Origin: Actinomycetes bacterium
Lineage (GTDB): Bacteria > Actinomycetota > Actinomycetes > Propionibacteriales > Propionibacteriaceae
Assembly: GCA_023393755.1 (NCBI GenBank)
Contig: JAEXCA010000069.1
Location: forward strand, 1-19,881
Reading direction: 5' to 3'
DNA: 19,881 nt
Under the pieces are notes generated by a model. The model did no database searches. It was not told where the DNA came from and saw nothing but the letters and a program-made list of their open reading frames with translations. A program made the position numbers and the translations under genes. Positions 14,510 through 19,881 of the stretch are shown piece by piece (positions within the stretch are counted from its first letter, which is position 1; each line of letters begins with the position of its first letter).

Positions 14510-15777
14510 GCACCTGGAAGGCGCCCAGGGCGTCTTCGCCGGTGACCGGGGAGTTCGCCGTCCCCGGCTCGAAGTCCGCGACCGCGCGCAGCTACCTGCT
14601 CGCCGCCCTGGCGGACGGCCCGTCCACGATCCGCGGGGTGCTGCACGCCCGGGACGCCGAGCTGATGCGGGGCGGCCTCGGCCGGCTCGGGGTGAGGTTC
14701 GTCGACCTGGCGGACGACACCGTGCAGGTGACTCCGCCGGCCGCCTTCCGGGGCGGCGCGGTGATCGACGTCGGCCTGGCCGGCACCGTGATGCGCTTCC
14801 TGCCGCCGATCGCGGCGCTGGCGCCGGAGACCACCCGGTTCGTCGGCGACCCGGCGATGGCGGAGCGCCCGATCGGACCGCTGCTGGGCGCGCTCAGCGA
14901 CCTCGGTGCCGTGATCAGCCGGCCCTACCGGGTGCCGTTCGAGGTGACCGGCGGGCCGCAGGTCCGCGGCGGCGACGTCGCACTGGACGCCTCTGGGTCG
15001 AGCCAGTTCGTCTCCGGGCTGCTGCTGGTCGGCGCCCGGCTGACGGACGGGCTGACCGTCCGGCACACCGGGGCGACCCTCCCCTCGCTGCCGCACATCG
15101 GAATGACGATCCGGATGCTGGCCGAACGCGGGGTCCTGGTCGACACCCCGGAGCCGGCCTGCTGGCGGGTGCATCCCGGCCCGATCGCACCGCTGGACGA
15201 GACCGTCGAACCCGACCTGACCAACGCCGCCAGCCTGCTGGCCGCCGCGCTGGTGACCGGCGGCAGGCTGACCACTGCCTGGCCGGAAGGCTCGCTGCAG
15301 GGTGCCGACGAACTGGCCGGGGTGCTGGCGGGCTTCGGCGCCTCGATCAGCTACCAGGGCGAGGGCAGCGGACGCCGGATCGTCGTCCAGGGGCCGCCGC
15401 GACTGCGCGGAGCCGACCTCGACCTGCGCGCCCCCAACGAACTCACTCCGGTGGCCGCCGCCCTGGCGGCGCTCGCCGACGGCCCCTCGACGATCCGGGG
15501 AGTGGCCCACGTCCGCGGCCACGAGACCGACCGTCTGGCCGCAATGGAACGGGAGCTGAACGGCCTGGGTGCCCACGTCCGGCAGACCGAGGACGGGCTG
15601 CGGATCGAGCCGGCGCCACTGCACGGCGGGGTCTTCCACACCTACGCCGACCATCGCCTGGCCCACGCTGCCGCGCTGGTCGGGTTGGTGGTACCGGTCG
15701 AACTCGACGATGTGGCCTGCACCAGCAAGACCATGCCGGACTTCCCGGCCCGGTGGACGGAGCTGGTGCGTCGGTGA
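14506..15777 (+). CDS. aroA: 5-Enolpyruvylshikimate-3-phosphate synthase
   Basis: The 423-aa enzyme joins PEP to shikimate-3-phosphate on the way to chorismate. Motifs in order are VPGSKSATARSYLLAALADG, GLAGTVMRFLPP, RPIGPLLGALSDLGA, DASGSSQFVSGLLLVGARL, EPDLTNAASLLAAALVTGG, RGHETDRLAAMERELNGLG, TYADHRLAHAAALVGL and CTSKTMPDFPARW. The first loop has Ala where most family members have Asn (SKSATAR against SKSxTNR). The GLAGTVMRF form matches mycobacterial AroA rather than the enteric LGNAGTAMR. The TTG start is set by the conserved STWKAP N-terminus and overlaps the DoxX stop; no good ribosome site precedes it, which suggests translational coupling. Its stop overlaps the rsgA GTG. Confidence 0.95.
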   Translation: MSTWKAPRASSPVTGEFAVPGSKSATARSYLLAALADGPSTIRGVLHARDAELMRGGLGRLGVRFVDLADDTVQVTPPAAFRGGAVIDVGLAGTVMRFLPPIAALAPETTRFVGDPAMAERPIGPLLGALSDLGAVISRPYRVPFEVTGGPQVRGGDVALDASGSSQFVSGLLLVGARLTDGLTVRHTGATLPSLPHIGMTIRMLAERGVLVDTPEPACWRVHPGPIAPLDETVEPDLTNAASLLAAALVTGGRLTTAWPEGSLQGADELAGVLAGFGASISYQGEGSGRRIVVQGPPRLRGADLDLRAPNELTPVAAALAALADGPSTIRGVAHVRGHETDRLAAMERELNGLGAHVRQTEDGLRIEPAPLHGGVFHTYADHRLAHAAALVGLVVPVELDDVACTSKTMPDFPARWTELVRR

Positions 15778-16778
15778 GCAAGCGGTACCGCGAGGGCATC
15801 ACCGAGGATCCGCATGCCGGGTTCGACCGGCCCGCCCGGCGCACCCGGCCGCGCACCAAGGACCGTCCCAGCTACGACGACGCCATCACCGCGCAGGTCG
15901 TCACCGTCGACCGGGGGCGGTACCGCTGCCGGCTCGAGGACGGCACCCAGGTCACCGCCACGAAGGCCCGCGGCCTGGGCCGCAAGGCCGCGATCGTGGG
16001 GGACGTGGTGAAGCTGGTCGGCGACGCCTCCGGCGCCGAGGGAACCCTGGCCCGGATCGTCGAGGTGGCCGATCGCCGCACCGTCCTGCGCCGCACCGCC
16101 GACGACGACGATCCCTACGAACGCCCGATCGTGGCCAACGCCGACCAGCTGGCGATCGTGGTCGCGCTGGCCGACCCGCCACCCAGACCGGGGATGATCG
16201 ACCGGATCCTGGTGGCCGCCTACGACGCCGGCCTGGAACCGCTGCTGGTGCTGACCAAGGCCGATCTGGCCGCCCCCGACGAGTTGATCGACGTCTACGC
16301 CCCGCTGGAGCTGCGGATCGAGGTGGTCGAGCCGGGAAGTGACCTGAGTGGCGTGCGGCAGGCGCTGGCCGGGCGCTGCAGCGTGCTGGTCGGTCACTCC
16401 GGGGTGGGCAAGTCCACCCTGGTCAACGCCCTCATTCCCGGGATCGGGCGGGCGACGGGTGAGGTCAACGACGTCACCGGACGCGGCCGTCACACCTCCA
16501 CCAGCGCGATCCTGCTGGAGCTTCCGCCGCCGGGCGGCTGGGTGATCGACACCCCCGGCGTCCGCTCCTTCGGGGCCAGCCACGTCACCCACGACTCGAT
16601 CGTGGCGGCCTTCGGTGACCTGGCGGCGATCGCCGCCGACTGTCCCCGCGGCTGCAGTCACGAGACCGGCTCGATCGACTGCGCGCTGGACGAGGCGGTC
16701 GCCGACGGCAGGCTGGCCGCGGACCGGCTGGAATCCTTCCGCCGGATGGAGCGCGCCTGGACCACGCCCGGCTACTGA
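15774..16778 (+). CDS. rsgA: Ribosome small-subunit-dependent GTPase A
   Basis: The 334-aa protein is a circularly permuted GTPase that helps finish 30S maturation. After a basic N-terminus and an OB-fold (about 35-115), the G motifs come in the permuted order: G4 LTKAD near 161, G1 GHSGVGKSTLVNAL near 207, then the switch segment TGRGRHTSTSA and G3 DTPGVRSFG near 259. The zinc knuckle follows as C-X3-C-X-H-X6-C (DCPRGCSHETGSIDC). The GTG at 15774 overlaps the aroA stop (GTGA), giving MSKRYREGITEDP, the usual actinobacterial start; an upstream in-frame ATG at 15753 lies inside aroA and is not favoured. aroA-rsgA is a common actinobacterial pair. Confidence 0.95.
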   Translation: MSKRYREGITEDPHAGFDRPARRTRPRTKDRPSYDDAITAQVVTVDRGRYRCRLEDGTQVTATKARGLGRKAAIVGDVVKLVGDASGAEGTLARIVEVADRRTVLRRTADDDDPYERPIVANADQLAIVVALADPPPRPGMIDRILVAAYDAGLEPLLVLTKADLAAPDELIDVYAPLELRIEVVEPGSDLSGVRQALAGRCSVLVGHSGVGKSTLVNALIPGIGRATGEVNDVTGRGRHTSTSAILLELPPPGGWVIDTPGVRSFGASHVTHDSIVAAFGDLAAIAADCPRGCSHETGSIDCALDEAVADGRLAADRLESFRRMERAWTTPGY

Positions 16779-16783
16779 GGGAA

Positions 16784-16789
16784 TAGGTT
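16784..16789 (+). promoter_or_regulatory. Candidate internal -10 box before hisN
   Basis: TAGGTT is followed by exactly six bases and the hisN ATG, within the 17-base gap after rsgA. It could start a leaderless hisN message in addition to read-through. No -35 is recognisable. Confidence 0.3.
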
Positions 16790-16795
16790 TTGCTC

Positions 16796-17587
16796 ATGCC
16801 TGACCAACCGTTGGTGGACGATCTGCGCCTGGCGCACGTCCTGGCCGATGCCGCCGACTCGATCACCACCAGCCGCTTCCGGGCGACCGACCTGGTGGTG
16901 ACCAGCAAGCCCGACCTCACCCCGGTGACCGATGCCGACACGGCGGTCGAGGACGCGATCCGCTCCATGCTGGGCCGCACCCGGCCGCGGGACGCCGTCC
17001 ACGGCGAGGAGCGGCAGGATTCCGGTTGGGGCCCGCGGCGGTGGGTGATCGACCCGATCGACGGCACCAAGAACTTCGTCCGTGGCGTCCCGGTCTGGGC
17101 GACCCTGATCGCCTTGATGAACGGCGACGAGGTGGTGGCCGGGGTGGTCTCCGCACCGGCGCTCGGCCGCCGCTGGTGGGCGTCCAAGGGCGGCGGTGCG
17201 TTCACCGGACGCTCGCTGCTGCAGGCCACGCCCTGCCGGGTCTCGGCGGTCGCCGAGGTCCAGGACGCCTCGCTCTCCTACTCCTCGATCAGCGGGTGGG
17301 TGGAATCCGGACGGGGTCAGCAGTTCGTCGACCTGTTGCGGGACTGCTGGCGAACCCGCGCCTACGGCGACTTCTGGAGCTACATGCTGCTGGCCGAGGG
17401 GGCGGTCGATCTGGCCGCCGAGCCCGACCTGGCGCTGTACGACATGGCGGCACCCTCCATCGTGGTGACCGAGGCGGGTGGCCGGTTCACCAGCCTGGAC
17501 GGCGCCGACGGCCCGCACGGGCCGGGCGCGATCGCCACCAACACCCTGCTGCACGACGAGGTGGTGGCCAGGCTGGCCCCCCGCTGA
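16796..17587 (+). CDS. hisN: Histidinol-phosphatase, inositol-monophosphatase family
   Basis: The 263-aa enzyme belongs to the Mg-dependent, lithium-sensitive phosphatase superfamily. Metal ligands are seen in HGEERQD (Glu71/Glu72), IDPIDGTKNFVRGVP (Asp86, Asp89) and YDMAAPSIVVTEAGG near the end. The GDFWSYMLLAEG stretch and the weak conservation of the inositol-phosphatase substrate loop fit HisN, which in actinobacteria carries out the histidinol-phosphate step. An inositol-monophosphatase or CysQ-like role cannot be fully excluded. The ATG at 16796 is preferred over the in-frame TTG at 16790. It lies 17 bases after rsgA, the same rsgA-hisN order seen in corynebacteria. Confidence 0.88.
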   Translation: MPDQPLVDDLRLAHVLADAADSITTSRFRATDLVVTSKPDLTPVTDADTAVEDAIRSMLGRTRPRDAVHGEERQDSGWGPRRWVIDPIDGTKNFVRGVPVWATLIALMNGDEVVAGVVSAPALGRRWWASKGGGAFTGRSLLQATPCRVSAVAEVQDASLSYSSISGWVESGRGQQFVDLLRDCWRTRAYGDFWSYMLLAEGAVDLAAEPDLALYDMAAPSIVVTEAGGRFTSLDGADGPHGPGAIATNTLLHDEVVARLAPR

Positions 17588-17604
17588 CCGGGCGTCCGTC
17601 CCGC

Positions 17605-17693
17605 TGATCGAGCCTGCCGAGATCAAGGGACTCCCAACCACCCGGTCCCGACCCGCTCGACCGACCGACCCGACACACCCTCGCGAGCGGGTC
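17605..17693. repeat. Intergenic inverted-repeat element after hisN
   Basis: Two nested signals lie in the 183-base gap. TGATC (17605-17609) and GATCA (17621-17625) flank an 11-base core, and GACCCGCTCG (17650-17659) pairs perfectly with CGAGCGGGTC (17684-17693) across 24 bases. The wording (GATCGAGCCTGCCGAGATCA, then GGGTCTCGACAAAG) resembles REP-like dispersed repeats in actinobacterial genomes. The 10-bp stem could also end hisN transcription. No transposase is nearby. Confidence 0.55.
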
Positions 17694-17736
17694 TCGACAA
17701 AGCCCGGCCGGCGGACGGGCTGACCCCGGCGCCCGG

Positions 17737-17742
17737 TATGGT
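17737..17742 (+). promoter_or_regulatory. Candidate -10 box for the nfeD-flotillin operon
   Basis: TATGGT would start transcription near 17749, about 22 bases before the ATG of the NfeD-like gene, leaving room for the purine-rich site GAGAAGAG (17758-17765). The -35 region is not convincing. Confidence 0.35.
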
Positions 17743-17770
17743 GGGACCAAACACCACGAGAAGAGCGCTC

Positions 17771-18253
17771 ATGAGCACCCTGTTTTTGATCGGCATTGTC
17801 GCCGTGGTGCTGGGCGCGGTGGCCCTGCTGGCCGACGGCTCCCTCGACTTCATTCCCGACAGCGAGTGGTTCTCCCTCACCGGGATCGCCTCCGGGGTGG
17901 CGATGTTCGGCTTCACCGCCGGCATCCTGGAGGGCATCGGCTTCCCGCTGTCAATCGCGCTGGTGGCCGGTGGCGTCGCCGGGCTCGGCGTGATCGTCGG
18001 AGTCAGCTGGCTGATCTACAAGCTGCGCAACTCCTCCGACAGCCCTGACTCGTCCATCAACTCCCTGGTCGGCGCGACCGGCACGGTGATCACCCCGATC
18101 CCGGCCGGCGGCACCGGTGAGGTGGACGTCCGGTTCGGTGGCGAACGTCACCGGTTCAACGCGGTCTCCGAGGACGCGATCCCGGCCACCGGCCAGGTCA
18201 GCATCGTCGGCATCGTCTCCCCCACCTGTCTTCGCGTCGTCCACCTGCGGTAG
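17771..18253 (+). CDS. NfeD-like membrane protein
   Basis: The 160-aa product has an N-terminal helix (about residues 3-22) and two further hydrophobic stretches (about 35-55 and 58-83, ending SWLIYKLR). A C-terminal OB-fold-like domain at about 93-160 starts SINSLVGATGTVITPI and ends CLRVVHL, with the typical LVGxxGxVxTPI pattern. This is the short NfeD type without the serine-protease domain. Such proteins work with flotillins at the membrane, and the next gene is a flotillin 12 bases downstream. The ATG at 17771 has GAGAAGAG five bases upstream; an earlier in-frame ATG at 17738 overlaps the presumed promoter and has no ribosome site. Confidence 0.87.
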   Translation: MSTLFLIGIVAVVLGAVALLADGSLDFIPDSEWFSLTGIASGVAMFGFTAGILEGIGFPLSIALVAGGVAGLGVIVGVSWLIYKLRNSSDSPDSSINSLVGATGTVITPIPAGGTGEVDVRFGGERHRFNAVSEDAIPATGQVSIVGIVSPTCLRVVHLR

Positions 18254-18265
18254 AAAGGAACCACC

Positions 18266-19798
18266 TTGCTAGACCTGCTCGGCAATCCAGTCATCGGCAT
18301 CATCGGAATCCTGGTCGTCGGAATCCTGGTGATCTGGCTGATCGCCTCCCGGTACCGGGTCGCCAAGCCGAACGAGGCGTTCGTGATCACCGGACGGGGC
18401 GGCAAGCGCACCGTCGACCCGGTCACCGGCCAGACCACCGTCGACCTGTCGGGCCAGAAGGTGGTCCGCGGCGGTGGCGCGTTCATCATCCCGCTGATCC
18501 AGCAGCTCAGCGTGATCGACCTCTCCTCGCACCGGATCGAGGTCGGCGTCGGCGGCGCCTACAACGCCAAGGGCATCAAGCTCAACGTCCACGGCGTCGC
18601 GATCGTCAAGGTCGGCGGCACCGACGAGGCGATCCGGGCGGCCGCCCAGCGGTTCAACGCCCAGCAGGGTGCGGTCGAGGAGTTCTGCCGCGAGGTGCTG
18701 ACCGGTTCGCTGCGTTCGATCATCGGCGCGATGGAGGTCGACAAGATCATCTCCGACCGGGCCGCCTTCGCCCACAAGGTCGCCGAGGCCGCCGAATCCG
18801 ACCTGGCCGGCCAGGGCCTGATGATCGACACCTTCCAGATCCAGGACATCGCCGACTCCGAGGGCGGCACCTACCTGCGCGCCCTGGGCCGTCCCGCGGC
18901 CGCCCGGATCCGGCAGACCGCCGACATCGCCGAGGCCGAGGCTCGACAGCAGTCCGAGCAGGCCCGTGCCGCCGCCGAGCAGGCGATCGCCTCCGCCCAG
19001 CGCGACCTGGCGCTGAAGCAGGCCGCGATCCTCTCCGAGACCGACAAGGCCGCCGCCGAGGCCGCCAACGCCGGCCCGCTGGAGCAGACCGCGCAGCAGC
19101 AGAAGCTGGTGTCGGCGCAGCAGGAGGTGGCCACCCAGCAGGCCGTGCTGACCGAGCGTCAGCTGGACGCCACGGTGCGCCGCCAGGCGGACGCCAAGCG
19201 GTACGAGACCGAGACCCTGGCCGCCGCCCAGAAGGCGGCCGCGCTGCTCGAGGCGGACGCCAAGCGCTACCAGACCGAGACCCGGGCCGAGGCCGACAAG
19301 GCCGCCGCGATCCTGGCCGCCGAGGCGCAGAAGCAGGCACGTATCGCCGCCGCGGAGGCACTGAAGGCCGAGGGTGAGGCGGAAGCCGCCGCGAAGGTCG
19401 CCACCGGTACCGCCCAGGCCGAGGTCGAACGTGCCCAGGGCGAGGCCCGGGCAACCGCCACCCTCGCCACCGGTGGTGCCGAGGCCGAGGTGCTGGACAA
19501 GAAGGCAGAGGCCTACAGCCGGTACAACCAGGCCGCGGTGCTCGACATGCTGGTGCACGTGCTGCCGCAGGTCGCCCACGAGGTGGCGGCCCCGATGGCG
19601 GCGATCGATCAACTGACGGTGATCTCCACCGACGGCGCCTCCGACCTGACCAAGAAGGCGACCACCGTGATGACCGAGCTGCCGGCGGTGGTCAAGCAGC
19701 TCACCGGGCTGGACCTGAACGAGCTGATCGCCGGCTACGTCACCGGCGAGAACAAGCTCGGCGAAGCCAAGCCCAGCCGGGCGGTGGAGGCCGAGTAA
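18266..19798 (+). CDS. Flotillin-like SPFH/Band 7 protein
   Basis: The 510-aa product has an N-terminal membrane helix (about residues 8-27, IGIIGILVVGILVIWLI). An SPFH/Band 7 domain (about 28-195) follows with YRVAKPNEAFVITGRGGKR, LSVIDLSSHRIEV and DKIISDRAAFAHKVAEAAES. Then comes a long Ala/Glu/Lys/Gln-rich coiled coil (about 210-420) with repeated EADAKRYxTET-like segments. The C-terminal part (AVLDMLVHVLPQVAHEVAAP) is the flotillin oligomerisation tail. Flotillins scaffold membrane microdomains and affect membrane fluidity and the assembly of membrane complexes. It starts with TTG at 18266, well supported by GAAAGGA six bases upstream. It forms an operon with the NfeD-like gene. FloT/YuaG or YqiK type; the exact subfamily is not settled. 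Confidence 0.92.
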   Translation: MLDLLGNPVIGIIGILVVGILVIWLIASRYRVAKPNEAFVITGRGGKRTVDPVTGQTTVDLSGQKVVRGGGAFIIPLIQQLSVIDLSSHRIEVGVGGAYNAKGIKLNVHGVAIVKVGGTDEAIRAAAQRFNAQQGAVEEFCREVLTGSLRSIIGAMEVDKIISDRAAFAHKVAEAAESDLAGQGLMIDTFQIQDIADSEGGTYLRALGRPAAARIRQTADIAEAEARQQSEQARAAAEQAIASAQRDLALKQAAILSETDKAAAEAANAGPLEQTAQQQKLVSAQQEVATQQAVLTERQLDATVRRQADAKRYETETLAAAQKAAALLEADAKRYQTETRAEADKAAAILAAEAQKQARIAAAEALKAEGEAEAAAKVATGTAQAEVERAQGEARATATLATGGAEAEVLDKKAEAYSRYNQAAVLDMLVHVLPQVAHEVAAPMAAIDQLTVISTDGASDLTKKATTVMTELPAVVKQLTGLDLNELIAGYVTGENKLGEAKPSRAVEAE

Positions 19799-19806
19799 GC
19801 GACCGA

Positions 19807-19875
19807 ACCACCGGGGACGGTTCCGGGACCACCGGGGACGGTTCCAGGGCCACCGGGGACGGTTCCGGGACCACC
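19807..19875. repeat. 21-bp tandem repeat after the flotillin gene
   Basis: Three consecutive 21-base units (19807-19827, 19828-19848, 19849-19869) share the core CACCGGGGACGGTTCC and differ at two positions in all. A truncated fourth copy (ACCACC) follows at 19870-19875. The array begins eight bases after the flotillin stop. The unit junction GGTTCCGGGACC is nearly self-complementary, so each junction can form a six-pair hairpin. The array may extend beyond the window edge. Confidence 0.9.
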
Positions 19876-19881
19876 AAGAAC

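Noticed and set aside
14278..15666. Minus-strand 462-codon frame opposite aroA
   Set aside because: Composition is that of an antisense shadow; aroA is intact with all family motifs.
18269..19612. Minus-strand 447-codon frame opposite the flotillin gene, extendable through the 21-bp array as GGPGTVP repeats
   Set aside because: It is Gly/Leu/Arg-rich antisense of the coiled coil; no start signal or domain is seen, and the flotillin frame is unambiguous.
19807..19875. CRISPR array
   Set aside because: Units are 21 bp and directly adjacent with no spacers, and no cas gene is near.

Overview
The window is high-GC DNA (roughly 70%) from an actinobacterium. The markers are a WhiB1-type iron-sulfur regulator, a mycothiol-system anti-sigma factor (RsrA/RshA type), the fused 2-oxoglutarate enzyme Kgd, the tiny ribosomal protein bL37, a PdtaS-type histidine kinase, a DUF6104 protein and a monofunctional HisN. 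The order whiB1 - pdtaS - bL37 - rsrA - sigH - SRAP - aroA - rsgA resembles the mycobacterial whiB1-to-rsgA neighbourhood as I recall it. A relative of the Propionibacteriaceae is a reasonable guess, but the sequence alone does not fix the genus.

Layout. (1) 1-3877, minus strand: lysA, hom and thrH form a tight amino-acid operon, followed by the 5' end of rho, which runs off the left edge. thrH sits where thrC and thrB usually lie in actinobacteria. (2) 4019-4093, plus: tRNA-Arg(CCG) and a terminator-like hairpin. (3) 4405-9510, plus: kgd, a 58-aa DUF6104 protein and galK, read as a block with a 4-base overlap between the last two. A four-helix membrane protein on the minus strand converges on and overlaps galK. 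(4) 9948-12171: regulatory cluster with whiB1 (plus), pdtaS (minus, convergent, with a palindromic element between them), then bL37 (plus) from a clear promoter and ending in a strong hairpin. (5) 12192-13847, minus: SRAP-domain DNA-crosslink protein, then sigH-rsrA, with a SigH-type promoter lying over the SRAP stop codon. (6) 13931-17587, plus: DoxX-like membrane protein, aroA, rsgA and hisN, three of them joined by overlapping stop/start codons. (7) 17588-19881, plus: an inverted-repeat intergenic element, an NfeD-like protein and a flotillin, then a 21-bp tandem repeat at the right edge.

How the genes connect. The left block makes lysine and the homoserine branch, with ThrH possibly supplying homoserine phosphorylation or serine phosphate hydrolysis. 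Kgd is the 2-oxoglutarate node of the TCA cycle. WhiB1, PdtaS and SigH/RsrA are redox, nitric-oxide or stress regulators, and the SRAP protein protects abasic sites. NfeD-flotillin is a membrane-microdomain pair. Most of the window is core genome. I found no prophage, transposase, CRISPR array or clear sign of recent transfer. The points that deserve attention are the hom-thrH-rho arrangement, the near-leaderless SigH autoregulatory start, a recurring TANNNT box 6-7 bases before start codons, and the intergenic repeats.
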